Positions 11,011 through 21,730 of a DNA stretch of 64,000 nt are shown in pieces. Each line of letters opens with the position of its first letter. Positions within the stretch are counted from its first letter, which is position 1. The stretch spans positions 17,980,001-18,044,000 of the forward strand of contig JBHGNT010000001.1 of the NCBI GenBank assembly GCA_043228905.1. The letters run 5' to 3'. The notes below the pieces were generated by a model. That model was not told the origin of the DNA, ran no database searches, and saw only the letters and a program-made list of their open reading frames with translations. Position numbers and translations under genes: made by a program. The DNA comes from Azolla caroliniana (Eukaryota; Polypodiophyta).

Positions 11011-12117
11011 TCACTCCGGCATGGGATGTCTTACTAGTCCGATCCGCTTCCGGCATGCATCCAGCTTGTCGGGTATCAGTACTTTGGTCAGCATATCTGA
11101 CCCGTTCTCGGCCGTGTGGATCTTTGTGAGTGCGAACTCCTGGTCATCTACTCTTTCCCGGATCCAGTGATACCTACGCTGGATATGCTTCGTCTGGGAA
11201 TGGTAGGCCGCATTCTTAGCAAGGTGGATGGCACTTTGACTGTCGCAATAGAGCCGGTATTCATCTTGCCAGATACCGAGCTCTCCGATGAAGTCCTTCA
11301 TCCATAATATTTCCTTGCCGGCTTCCACAGCCGCCATGTACTCCACCTCCGTGGTTGACAACACAACCGTCTTCTGCAACCTCGACTGCCACAAAACAGC
11401 TCCCCCTGCATATGTCATTACATACCCGGATGTAGACCGGCTGCTATCCACATCAGCCGACATGTCCGAATCGGTAAAACCGTCAAGTTGAGGTTTTCCG
11501 GAGCCGAATTGGAGACACATATTTGAAGTGCCCTTCAAGTACCGGAGTATCCATTTGACCGCGTTCCAATGCTCCTTGCCGGGATTGCTCATAAACCGGC
11601 TCACCACTCCGACTGCGTATCCAATATCTGGTCGAGTACACACCATTGCGTGGAGCTCTTTGAAGACAGATAGCACCTGATCCTTCGTCTTCAACAGTGT
11701 GGCCCACAGCTTCCGGTTGTAGTCATCTATGAACGTCACGAAGTACTGCGATCCGGCATGTGACTTCGTATCCACTTGACATACATCAATATGCACCAAC
11801 TCCAGTGGTGCATTACGTCTCATTGGTGGCCTCGATTGGAAGGAGGTCCGGTTCTGTTTACCGGCCAGACAATCAGTGCACTTCTCCAAGTGCATGTTCT
11901 TCATTGGAATGAGGTTGTCCTTTGCAAGCCTCTTCATCCTCTTCTCGCTCATGTGGCACAGTCTCTTGTGCCACAGCTCACCGGCAATGTCGAATGCCAC
12001 ATTCACTTCTTCCGGGCATAACCAGGCATTCATCAGGTACAGAGTGTTTACCTTCCGGGCCCGAACCACAATCAAGCTCCCTTTGTTGAACTTCATAACA
12101 TCGTTTCGGATGCTACC
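11011..12117 (-). CDS. E6 mini-polyprotein, C-terminal part (integrase N-terminus fused to RNase H)
   Basis: Open for 369 codons to TGA at 11011-11013. It reads the GAG-pre-integrase and zinc region (LWHKRLCHMSEKRMKRLA, CTDCLAGKQNRTSF) and the start of the integrase core (HIDVCQV, YFVTFIDDYNRKLW, VFKELHA). It then jumps in frame to the end of RT (MVCTRPDIGYAVGVVSRFM) and RNase H (STTEVEYMAAVE, CDSQSAIHLAKNAAYHS). The integrase D and E residues after the first and the RT YVDD are deleted. If E7 and one CTACC copy are removed, it continues in frame with 17520-18080. Confidence 0.85.
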   Translation of the reverse strand, partial: GSIRNDVMKFNKGSLIVVRARKVNTLYLMNAWLCPEEVNVAFDIAGELWHKRLCHMSEKRMKRLAKDNLIPMKNMHLEKCTDCLAGKQNRTSFQSRPPMRRNAPLELVHIDVCQVDTKSHAGSQYFVTFIDDYNRKLWATLLKTKDQVLSVFKELHAMVCTRPDIGYAVGVVSRFMSNPGKEHWNAVKWILRYLKGTSNMCLQFGSGKPQLDGFTDSDMSADVDSSRSTSGYVMTYAGGAVLWQSRLQKTVVLSTTEVEYMAAVEAGKEILWMKDFIGELGIWQDEYRLYCDSQSAIHLAKNAAYHSQTKHIQRRYHWIRERVDDQEFALTKIHTAENGSDMLTKVLIPDKLDACRKRIGLVRHPMPE

Positions 12118-12757
12118 TGTTGGGATTACGGTCCCTCCGGATGGGATGGTCAGATGTCCGGGAATCGGGAATGAAGACCCGAATGAGGAGTACCCGGTAT
12201 CGGAACCGGATGATGAAGAACCGGTTTCGGATCCGGATGATGAAGACCCCGGCTACGGAGCCGGATGACGAATGTACCCGGAGAGAGATCCGGATGCGGG
12301 GACACATTTGTGAATATGTTTGCCAAGGGCCCTCTAGGCTATATCTGTAAATAGCCCGAAAGTCATATGTGTATAAATATGACTTAGGGCAAACAGTTTT
12401 GTTGTTGTTGCTCATTTTTCTGTTTTCCACTTAGAGGGAGCGAAGTGAGAGCAGCCGAGAGAGAGAGAGAGTGAGAGAGAGAGAGAAAGGAAGAGGTCGA
12501 CGCCTCTGTGTAATACCGCCGCCTGTGGCGAGGACAGCGAGCTCAAGGTCGTCGCCTTGCAGCTCGCCATTGTACATTCCCTGCGTATAGTGATAGTTGG
12601 AGTCTTGCACTCCCGTGGTTTTTCCCGTCTAGGGTTTTCCACGCTAAACCCTGTGCATTCGAGTCTCTCTCTGTGTTTTCGATTTACTGCTGCATTGACT
12701 CGTGTGTCCTCGGTTGTGGCCGAGAGGTGAAGGTTTTGAAAGCGTCAATTTCTAACA
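12118..12757 (+). repeat. E7 5' LTR
   Basis: TGTTGGG...CTAACA, 640 bp. U3 has CCGGATGATGAAGA-type repeats (12190-12290). A TATAAATA (about 12372-12379) sits within an imperfect palindrome AAGTCATAT...ATATGACTT, followed by a pyrimidine/GA-rich R-U5. It would drive the element transcript. Confidence 0.95.
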
Positions 12758-12760
12758 ATC

Positions 12761-12775
12761 TGGTATCAGAGCGAC
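12761..12775 (+). promoter_or_regulatory. E7 primer binding site
   Basis: TGGTATCAGAGCGAC three bases after the 5' LTR; complementary to the 3' end of initiator tRNA-Met, the usual plant Copia primer. Confidence 0.92.
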
Positions 12776-12790
12776 TGCAGTGCAAAAAAA

Positions 12791-15700
12791 ATGGAAGGCG
12801 GCAGCAGCGGGCAGCCGGGGATGATGGTGCTGAATGCGCAGAACTACGCCGACTGGAAGATAAAGATGGAGGATCTGCTCATTGTTCGGGACCTGTATGA
12901 ACCGATCGACAGGTCGGAAATACCCAAGGGGGTACTTGAGATGGAATGGAGGCTTCTGAACCGGAAAGCCGTTGCAACCATTCGGCAATACGTCGACGTG
13001 AGCGTTCTACAACATGTGGCGAACGACACCAACGCATATGAAATGTGGCAGAAGCTGTCGGGCCTCTACGAGAGGAAGAATGCGTTGAACCGGACCTCCC
13101 TGATGAGGAAGATAGTGAACCTCAAGTACCGGGACGGCGAGAGTATGGTGGAACACGTAAGCACATTCATGGGATTCGTGAACCAGCTTGCGGCGATCAA
13201 GTTCCCGTTGGAGGATGCAATGCAAGCCATCATGCTAATGTGTACATTGCCGGAAAGCTGGGAGAACTTGGTGGTGACTCTCAGCACCTCCTGCACCGAA
13301 GATAACTTGTCCCTACAAACGGTAAAGACAAGCATTTTGAACGAAGAAGCGCGTCGGAGAGATAAAGAACCGGCCTCCGATCCGAAGATGCTGCTTACCG
13401 AATCGGATCGGGGAAGACAACGGAACCGGAGTCCGCAAAGACGGGAGAAGTCGGGGACCCGGTCGCAGTCAAGAGGAAGGCCCACATGCTTCCACTGTGG
13501 GAAGCCGGGGCACTTCCGAAAGAATTGTCGGCATTACCGAAAAGACAACGGAGCCGACGACACCGATTCGAAGAAGTTTTCGGAATGGAACGGTGCTTAC
13601 CGGGGAGCCACGGACCGGAATGGTTCGGATCGGCGAGGGCAGGACCGGAAAGGAACGACGGCACTCGCGGCAAGTGAAGAGGAGATCATGCTCATCACCG
13701 AAGAAGGTGAACTAAACATTGCCGGCGATGAGACTACCTGGGTGGTCGATTCCGGAGCGTCGTTCCACCTGACCCCGGAAAGAAGATACTTCTCATCCTA
13801 CACAGCCGGTGAGCATGGCTGTGTTCGGATGGGAAATGAAGGTACGTGCCGGATTGCCGGCATAGGAGACGTGTGGTTGACAACCTCGACCGGATGCAAA
13901 ATGTTGCTGAAGGATGTCCGACACGTTCCGGAGGTTCGACTGAACCTGATTTCGGCCGGGAGGCTAGACGATGAAGGCTACACAGGTAGCATCCGGAACT
14001 GCGTAATGAAGTTCAGCAAGGGGAGCCTGATAGTGGCTCGGGCCCGGAAAGTCAACACACTGTACCTTATGAATGCCTGGTTGTGTCCGGAGGAGTTGAA
14101 CGTGGCAGCCGACACTGCCGGTGAGCTATGGCACAAGAGACTGTGCCACATGAGTGAGAAGGGAATGAAGAGGCTTGCAGAAGACAATCTTATTCCAGTG
14201 AAGCATGTGCACCTGGAGAAGTGCACCGATTGCCTGGCCGGTAAGCAGAACCGAACCTCTTTCCACTCAAGGCCACCGACGAGACGTAGCGCACCATTGG
14301 AGTTGGTGCACACTGACGTGTGTCAAGTAGAAACGAAGTCACATGGCGGAGCCCAGTACTTCGTGACATTCATTGATGACCACAGCCGGAAGCTGTGGAC
14401 GGCACCGTTGAAGACAAAGGACCAAGTGTTGTGCGTCTTCAAAGAACTCCACGCGAGAGTGGAAAGGGAATCCGGCAAGAAGCTGAAAGCGATACGAGCG
14501 GATAACGGAGGGGAATACCGGGGGCAGTTCGAGGAGTACTGTCGCTCGAAGGGAATCCGGCTCGAGTTTACTGTGCCGAAGACGCCGAATCTGAACGGGC
14601 TGGCCGAGAGGATGAACCGGACCATAATGGAGAGGGTCCGGAGTATGTTGGCGCATGCGAAATTACCCAAGGGGTTTTGGGCTGAGGCAATGTCGACGGC
14701 GACATACGTGATAAACAGATCACCCTCAGTACCTTTGGACGGAGACACGCCGCAGAGAGTGTGGACTGGAAGGGAAGTATCCTACCGGCATCTGAAGGTG
14801 TTCGGGTGTCTCGCATATGTGCATGTGGCAAAGAACCGGAGAGGAAAGCTAGATCCAAAGACCCGGCCATGCATATTCCTCGGTTACGGCGATGACGAGT
14901 TCGGCTACCGAGTATGGGACCCGGTCGACAAAAAGATATTCCGGAGTCGTGATATCATCTTCATGGAGGACAAGACACTCGCCGACTGGGAGTCGGAGAA
15001 GAAGATGAAGAGCTCCAAGTCGACCGGTGAGGATCAACTCTACGAGGAGCAGTCCCGACCGGCAAGGGACCGGTTAGCACTCGAGGATCCGGCCGAAGAC
15101 GGTGAAGAAACAGAACCGGCTGAGGAAGATGAAACTGATACCGGAACCGACCCCGATCCCGAAATGGATTCGGATGAAGAGGAAACGGAGGAGCCGGTTA
15201 CCGAAGCTCCGGAACGGAGATATCCTCTAAGAGAGAGAAGGGCCCCCCGGAGATTTCCGGAACCAGAGCACGTGCTGCTAACCGACGAGGGGGAGCCGGA
15301 GAGTTTTGAAGAAGCAAAGCTTGACACCCATAGCCGCAGGTGGTTCAGTGCCATGCAGGAGGAGATGGATTCCCTGCATGAGAACCACACATATGAACTT
15401 GTGGAGTTGCCGAAAGGAAAGCGGGCACTTCGAAACAAGTGGGTGTTCAAGCTGAAACCGGGAGATGCCGGAAACCCCTCGAGATACAAAGCCAGGATCG
15501 TGGTGAAGGGGTTCCAGCAGAAGAAGGGCGTCGACTTCGACGAGATATTTGCCCCGGTAGTGAAGATGACCTCCATCCGGACGGTGCTGAGCATAGCGGC
15601 AAGCATGGACCTCGAGGTAGAACAGATGGACGTGAAGACGGCATTCCTTCACGGTGACCTCGAAGAAGAGATCTACATGCAGCAACCGGAAGGATTCGAG

Positions 15701-16864
15701 AAGAAAGGGAAGGAGCACCTGGTATGCCGGTTGAAGAAGAGCCTTTACGGACTGAAGTAGGCTCCCCGGCAATGGTACCGGAAGTTCGACTCTTTCATGA
15801 CCGACGAAGGGTACCACAAAACGCAGTCCGATCACTGCGTGTTTGTGAAGAAGTTCGAAGGAGGAGACTTTCTAATACTCCTCCTGTACGTGGACGACAT
15901 GTTGATCGTCGGACGGGACCAGGTCAAGATACGGATGCTGAAGAAAGCGCTTCACCGAACCTTCTCAATGAAGGACCTGGGTCCGGCGAGGCAAATACTA
16001 GGGATGCACATCATCTGGGACCGGAAGAAGAAGCAGTTGTGGCTGTCACAGGAGAAGTACGTGACAAAGGTGCTTAACCGGTTCAACATGTCGGAAGCAA
16101 GACCGGTCGGGTCAACCCTCCCGGCAAACTGCAAGTTGTCCAGCAAGCAAAGCCCCAAGACAAAGGCTGAGAAGGAGGACATGATGAAAGTACCATATGC
16201 CTCTGCCGTCGGAAGCTTGATGTACGCAATGGTGTGTACAAGACCGGACATAGGATATGCAGTCGGAGTGGTGAGCCGGTACATGAGCAATCCCGGCAAA
16301 GAGCACTGGAACGCGGCCAAGTGGATACTCCGATACCTGAAGGGCACGGCAAACGTGTGCCTCCGATTCGGCTCCGGTAAGCCCGAACTCGACGGCTTTA
16401 CCGATTCGGATATGTCGGTTGATGCAGATACCAGCCGGTCCACATCAGGGTATGTGATGACGTATGCAGGGGGAGCTGTTTCGTGGCAGTCGAGGCTGCA
16501 GAAGACGGTTGCATTGTCAACCACGGAGGCGGAGTACATGGCGGCTGTTGAAGCCGGCAAGGAAATGATATGGATGAAGGACTTCATTAGAGAGCTCGGT
16601 ATCCGGCAGGAGGAGTACCGACTCTACTGCGACAGTCAGAGTGCCATCCACCTTGCGAAGAACGCGGCCTATCACTCCCGGATGAAGCACATCCAGCGAA
16701 GATATCACTGGATCCGGGAAAGGATAGAAGACCAGGAGTTTGTGCTGACGAAGATCCACACGGACGAGAACGGGTCAGACATGCTGACCAAAGTGCTCAC
16801 ACCCGACAAGCTGGAAGCGTGCCGGAAGAGGGTCGGACTGGAAAGACATCCCATGCCGAAGTGA
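12791..16864 (+). pseudogene. E7 gag-pol polyprotein with one internal TAG
   Basis: One frame of 1357 codons starting at an ATG in the context AAAAAAAATGG. Domains: Gag/UBN2 (1-210), CCHC knuckle CFHCGKPGHFRKNC (233-246), protease WVVDSGASFHLTP (D320), GAG-pre-integrase LWHKRLCHM (about 446), integrase D509, D571, E606 with LNGLAERMNR, acidic linker (700-800), RT with LLLYVDDMLIV (YVDD about 1033), RNase H with STTEAEY and CDSQSAIHL. TAG at 15758-15760 (codon 990) replaces the CAG seen in E1 in SLYGLK-Q-APRQW. Without readthrough the product lacks the RT active site and RNase H. Everything else is intact. Confidence 0.95.
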
Positions 16865-16874
16865 AGGGGGAGTT

Positions 16875-17514
16875 TGTTGGGATTACGGTCCCTCCGGATG
16901 GGATGGTCAGATGTCCGGGAATCGGGAATGAAGACCCGAATGAGGAGTACCCGGTATCGGAACCGGATGATGAAGAACCGGTTTCGGATCCGGATGATGA
17001 AGACCCCGGCTACGGAGCCGGATGACGAATGTACCCGGAGAGAGATCCGAATGCGGGGACACATTTGTGAATATGTTTGCCAAGGGCCCTCTAGGCTATA
17101 TCTGTAAATAGCCCGAAAGTCATATGTGTATAAATATGACTTAGGGCAAACAGTTTTGTTGTTGTTGCTCATTTTTCTGTTTTCCACTTAGAGGGAGCGA
17201 AGTGAGAGCAGCCGAGAGAGAGAGAGAGTGAGAGAGAGAGAGAAAGGAAGAGGTCGACGCCTCTGTGTAATACCGCCGCCTGTGGCGAGGACAGCGAGCT
17301 CAAGGTCGTCACCTTGCAGCTCGCCATTGTACATTCCCTGCGTATAGTGATAGTTGGAGTCTTGCACTCCCGTGGTTTTTCCCGTCTAGGGTTTTCCACG
17401 CTAAACCCTGTGCATTCGAGTCTCTCTCTGTGTTTTCGATTTACTGCTGCATTGACTCGTGTGTCCTCGGTTGTGGCCGAGAGGTGAAGGTTTTGAAAGC
17501 GTCAATTTCTAACA
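16875..17514 (+). repeat. E7 3' LTR
   Basis: 640 bp. Differs from the 5' LTR at two sites, both G to A in a CG dinucleotide (CCGGATG to CCGAATG, GTCGCC to GTCACC). Preceded by the purine tract GAAGTGAAGGGGGAG. Confidence 0.95.
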
Positions 17515-17519
17515 CTACC

Positions 17520-18080
17520 CGTGTAGCCTTCATCATCTAGCCGACTGGCTGATATCAGGTTCAAATGAACCTCCGGAACGTGTCGGACATCCTTCAACAG
17601 GAGCTTGCATCCGGTTGGTGTTGTAAACCACACGTCTCCTATGCCGACAATTCGGCATGTACCTTCATTCCCCATCCGGACACAGCCGTGATCACCGGCT
17701 GAGTAGGATGAGAAGCACTTCCGGTCCGGGGTAAGGTGGAACGACGCTCCAGAGTCGACCACCCAGGTCATCTCGTCGCCGGCAAGGTTTATCTCACTCT
17801 CCTCGGTGATGAGCATCAACTCTTCTTCACTTGCCGCAATTGCCTTCGTTCCCTTCCGGTCCGGCCCCCTCCAGTCTTTACCGTTCCGATCCGGTGTCCG
17901 CTTCGAATCAGTACCGTCGGTTTCCTTGTCTTTTCGGAAATGCCGACAGTTCTTCTGGAAGTGTCCCGGCTTGGCGCAATAGAAGCAAGTAGGGCCCCCC
18001 CTTGACTTTGACCGTGTCCCCGACTTTTCCCGGTTCTGGGGGCTACATTTCCTTTGTCTTCCGCATTCCAATTCGTCCAT
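17520..18080 (-). CDS. E6 mini-polyprotein, N-terminal part (zinc knuckle and protease)
   Basis: Read from 18080 down, 187 codons without a stop. It starts MDELECGRQRKC, with no UBN2 Gag domain, then the CCHC knuckle CFYCAKPGHFQKNC, protease WVVDSGASFHLTP with intact DSG, and CRIVGIGDV / LKDVRHVPEV. It ends at the E7 insertion. The ATG follows the PBS by about 20 bases, so nearly all Gag was lost and translation could begin directly at the nucleocapsid. Confidence 0.83.
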
Positions 18081-18110
18081 TTTCTGTGTCGTTTCGCTCT
18101 GATACCACTT

Positions 18111-18845
18111 TGACAGGAACTACACACTCCCGATGAACAACGCTCGGCCATAACCGAGCTTAGAATCAAAACACAAAAAAGAACGGGAATGAATGCACGA
18201 CACAATGGAGAGAAGAGAACACAGGATGTTAACGTGGAAAACCCAAACTAGGGAAAAAACCATAGCAGCCCACAGACTGCAAACTATCACTATGTCAAAA
18301 TGTACAAATGGTAAAGCACCAAAGCAACGACCTCGAGCTTTCTATCTTCGCCACAGGCGACGATTACAACAGAGGCAACGACCTCTTCCTCTCTCTCCCT
18401 CTCTCTTTACACAATTACGCGCTCTAATCTTACGCCAACAAGAATGACAACAACTCGTAATCAGTTTGCCCTAAGTCATATTTATACTAATATGACTTTT
18501 CGGCTATTTACAAATATAGTCCCGATGGACTCTCAGAAAACATATTTACGAATATGTCCCTTCATCCGGTGAGCACTCCTCACCAGGCCTTCACCATCCG
18601 GCTCTAGCCCGGTACTCCTCATCCGGTTCTCACCAGGTCTTCCGTAGCCGGGTACTCGTCATCCGGCGCTTGTCGGGTACACCACATTCGGTTCTCACCG
18701 AGTCTTCTGTAGCCGGGTACTTGTCATCCGGTTTCGGCCTCGTCTCCCGTAGCCGGGTACTCCACATCCGGTTTCGGCCTCGGCCGAGTTTGCTCATCAG
18801 TACTGTTCTTCTCACTTCCCATCCGGAGGGACCTGTTTCCTAACA
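18111..18845 (-). repeat. E6 5' LTR (complete copy)
   Basis: 735 bp with the same ends as the 3' LTR, followed on the minus strand by AAG and a TGGTATCAGAGCG PBS. It lacks the 37-bp RNase H-derived insert found in the 3' LTR and carries extra TTTCGGCCTCG units instead. Confidence 0.88.
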
Positions 18846-19016
18846 AACTCCCCCTTCACTCCGGCATGGGATGTCTTACTAGTCTGATCCGCTTCTGGCA
18901 TGCATCCAGCTTGTCGGGTATCGGTAATTTGGTTAGCATATCTGACCCGTTCTTGGCCGTTTGCTCATCAGTACTGTTCTTCTCACTTCCCATCCGGAGG
19001 GACCTGTTTCCTAACA
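18846..19016 (-). other. E6 extra end: LTR start fused to RNase H tail
   Basis: On the minus strand, from the true element edge at 19016: the first roughly 58 bp of an LTR (TGTTAGGAAACAGG...GAGCAAAC), then the RNase H tail (AKNGSDMLTKLPIPDKLDACQKR, VRHPMPE, stop), the purine tract, and then the full LTR. So the outermost LTR is recombined with a copy of its own 3' coding end. Confidence 0.8.
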
Positions 19017-20660
19017 ATTTCCAGTGTTGTAAACTTCCGAGAGTAGATGGCGACCGGATGCAGGGTGCCATCGTCGTCTGGCTGAGACAAGACCGCACCT
19101 ATGGCAAAGTCGAAGGTGTCGGTTTCAACCTAGAAAGGGCCGGTGGGGTCGGGGTGGACTAACACGGGGGCAGAGAGAAAAGTTTCTTTGAGGGCATTAA
19201 AAGCATTGCGTGTTGCGGGGTCCAAAGAAATGGAGTATCTTTCCGGGTAAGTTGGATGAGAGGTTGGACTAGGGAAGAGAATCCATCTATAAATCGTCTA
19301 TAAAAAATTGCAAAACCAAGAAACGATTGTACCTCTTTCAACCGAGTCAGGAGAGGCCAATCAGTGATTGCCGCTACCTTGCGTTCATCCATTGTGATCC
19401 CGGTAGGTGAGATCATGTAACCCAGGAATTCAACAAAGGTCCTATCGAATTCGCATTTCTCACTTTTGGTGAAAAGTCCAGTTTGGTGAGAACCAGCCGG
19501 ACGTGGTGTGTTTGCTCCTCCCAGTTGGAAGAAAAAACTAGGATGTCGTCAAGGTAGATGACCACGAAATGATCGAGATACTCTCGAAAAATATCGTTCA
19601 TCATGTGTTGGAAGACGGGCGGAGTGTTGGTAAGGCCGAATGGCATCACTTTGTACTCGAAATGTCCATAGCGCATCCAAAAGGTTGTTTGCCACTCGTC
19701 CCCAGGGTTGATGCGCACCAAATTGTAGGCGCCCCGAAGGTCGATTTTGGAGAAGATATGCCTAGTTCGGAGTCGATCGAGGAGCGCTGGAATTAAGGGG
19801 CAGAGGGTAACGATTACGCACCGTAACTTTGTTGAGACCCCGATAATCCACACATAAGTGTAAGGAGCCGTCATTCTTTTTGACAAATAAGATTGATGCC
19901 CTGACCGGTGATTTGGAGGGTTGAATGAAGCCCTTCCCGAGATTCTCAGCCAGATATGTGTGAAGAGCCTCAAGTTTGGGTTCAGATAACCCATAGATAG
20001 GACCGAATGGGGGATGCTCACCAGCTTGGAGTTCGATTGGGCAATCGTAGGGGCGATGAGCCGGTAACCGATCGGCATTCTGCTTTTCGAAGATGTCGGA
20101 AAAGTCGCTATATCGGACGGGTAAATTGTTGACATGAACGGTGACGTCCCCCAACACAACGACCAGTGTAGCGACCAAACCGGACTCGACCACAACAGAA
20201 TCAGAGAGAGTGTCGTGACCTAACAGGATTTGGCCTTACTGGAAAAGTGATGGAGCGGTTACACCAATCCACCGTCGGATTGTGTGTCTCCAACCAAGAT
20301 AGCCCAACCCAATCGGATGTCGGGGGGTTGCGATGAGGTAGAACGTGAGTTCCTCTTGGTGCGCTCCAACTTGAAGTACCAACAGGATAGTGGCTTTGGT
20401 AACCGCCCCCGAAGAAAGAACCCGACCGTCGATCGCGTCAACAGATATGGGTTGTGATGTGCGGCCGGTGGGGATATTATGTGCACGGACAAACAATTTA
20501 TCGATAAAGCAAGTAGATGGTCCGGAATTGAGCAAGGCATGAGAATTTATTGAAGTCAAACCAAAACAAAGACTTACTTGCAAAGAAAACCCTCCTAATG
20601 GTGGAACGGACTTGTAGGAGCATGGAGTAGGTGAGTAACGGGAAGCGTCCAACGACATGG
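19017..20660 (-). pseudogene. E5 protease and reverse transcriptase
   Basis: Minus strand: protease region (20236-20660; LLNSGPSTCFID, catalytic D of DSG changed to N), then RT in at least two frames: [81 protein letters not shown] and YLDDILVFS (19413-20195). The RT connection and start of RNase H follow (QSFLGFAIFYRRFI, 19159-19416). E6 interrupts at 19016. Confidence 0.88.
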
Positions 20661-20663
20661 CTC

Positions 20664-21701
20664 CTACTGCATCCGGACTTGGTCGTTTTCCTGTTGTCTA
20701 GGAACCTCTGCAAGACGTGCATGATGGAATTGGTGTCGCGGGCCCCGCACCGGGCAGTGGCGGATGACATGTCCGGGGTTGCCACAATAGAGACTGAGTC
20801 CATTGTCCTGACGATGTTGGCGTTGGGCTTCAATTAGTGGTTGGAACCGAGCGTGGTCAATCTCCATCGGGATATGGAAATTGACCTCCCTCATGGTATG
20901 GGTATCACTGGGTGATGGTAAGGTTGGCGTGGGAGACAAGTAGGGCCTAGCGATTGATGCGTTTCGGGACGAAGCCTGAGACCGACGAGTCCCCCGTTCT
21001 TCTTGACAAAGTTCGAAGAGACGATTGTCACACTGGACAGCTTGGGAGATTACTTGAGACAACGATGTGGGCTCCGGGAAGTTTAAGAGAAGGATCTTGA
21101 CGTCGTTTCGGAGGCCATGACGGAAATGGTCGCATAGGGCTTGTTCATCCCAATTGACATCGCAGGCAATCTGACAGAACTTTGAGGCATAGACCGAGGT
21201 TGGACGTGAGCCTTGTTGGAAAGAATAAAGCTTTGTGAGTGTCGTTCTTCGTCGGTCTGTCTCGCCAAATGTCGCTTCGAGCTCCTCAATGAAAGCGGTG
21301 AAGTTTTCTAAGAGAGGGGATGATGTCTCAATCAAGGGTGCGAACCACGCTTGCGCCGGCCCGGAGAGAAGTGTGCCGACAAGCCCAACCTGAGAAAAGT
21401 TGCTAGCATATCGTTGGGGCTGCAACCGGATGATAAGCCGAATTTGGTTGATGAAGCCGTGAAGATATGCCCTCGTGTCGTTGAATTTATCCAGTAGGTT
21501 GATGGTTGGTTCGAGGACATATGGATGGGAAGAGGACGTGGTCGGACTATGTGCTGATGGTGGTTGTGGCTCGACAGGTGGTGGATTTCTTGAAGTGTCG
21601 TATTGCAACTCTCGTAATGATTCCCGAAGGATTACATTCTCTAACTGAAGTTGTTGCAAGGCTATCATGATTTGGTTTAGGTTGTTGACGGAGCCAGACA
21701 T
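20664..21701 (-). CDS. E5 Gag (PEG10/Ty3-like retrotransposon Gag)
   Basis: From ATG at 21701 the frame is open for 345 codons. It begins MSGSVNNLNQIMIALQQLQLEN (short coiled coil), a proline-rich linker, then the retrotransposon Gag domain (FNDTRAYLHGFINQI, GTLLSGPAQAWFAPL, FIEELEATFGETDRRRTTLTKLYSFQQG, YASKFCQIACDVNW, FRHGLRNDVK). It ends in one knuckle YCGNPGHVIRHC, with the first cysteine of the CCHC apparently replaced (SLYC). It would assemble the virus-like particle and bind RNA. Start chosen by the Gag family; the frame extends 50 codons upstream through the leader. Confidence 0.86.
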   Translation of the reverse strand: MSGSVNNLNQIMIALQQLQLENVILRESLRELQYDTSRNPPPVEPQPPSAHSPTTSSSHPYVLEPTINLLDKFNDTRAYLHGFINQIRLIIRLQPQRYASNFSQVGLVGTLLSGPAQAWFAPLIETSSPLLENFTAFIEELEATFGETDRRRTTLTKLYSFQQGSRPTSVYASKFCQIACDVNWDEQALCDHFRHGLRNDVKILLLNFPEPTSLSQVISQAVQCDNRLFELCQEERGTRRSQASSRNASIARPYLSPTPTLPSPSDTHTMREVNFHIPMEIDHARFQPLIEAQRQHRQDNGLSLYCGNPGHVIRHCPVRGPRHQFHHARLAEVPRQQENDQVRMQ

Positions 21702-21717
21702 GGTAGCAAGAAGAGGG

Positions 21718-21728
21718 AAGGTGAACAA
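21718..21728 (-). promoter_or_regulatory. E5 putative self-priming PBS
   Basis: Two bases after the LTR end the minus strand reads TTGTTCACCTT. The exact complement AAGGTGAACAA lies in the LTR at 21829-21839 (sense start 21839), 32 nt downstream of a TATAAATA. No tRNA-type TGG PBS is present. This matches the Tf1/sushi layout in which the RNA 5' end folds back as primer. Confidence 0.7.
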
Positions 21729-21730
21729 AT

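Larger units (their letters stand above)
12118..17514 (+). mobile_element. E7: full-length Ty1/Copia retrotransposon, very recent
   Basis: 5397 bp with both LTRs (12118-12757 and 16875-17514, 640 bp each, two differences), PBS, a single gag-pol frame and a purine tract (16860-16873). The target duplication CTACC is at 12113-12117 and 17515-17519. It is inserted into the E6 protease/GAG-pre-integrase region. The only obvious coding lesion is one TAG. Confidence 0.97.
10271..19016 (-). mobile_element. E6: Copia element, internally deleted, split by E7
   Basis: Inserted in E5 between RT and RNase H, flanked by ATTTC at 10266-10270 and 19017-19021. Minus strand. 3' LTR 10271-11000; coding part 11011-12117 plus 17520-18080; PBS at about 18096-18107; full 5' LTR 18111-18845; then an extra fragment 18846-19016 (RNase H tail plus LTR start). 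Same superfamily branch as E7 but a different LTR. Most of gag, the integrase core end and most of RT are missing. Confidence 0.9.

Noticed and set aside
13066-15835. Long minus-strand ORFs opposite the E7 and E1 pol genes (for example 13066-13485, 15040-15606, 15278-15835)
   Set aside because: They mirror GC-rich pol coding sequence and recur wherever this family occurs; no protein features.
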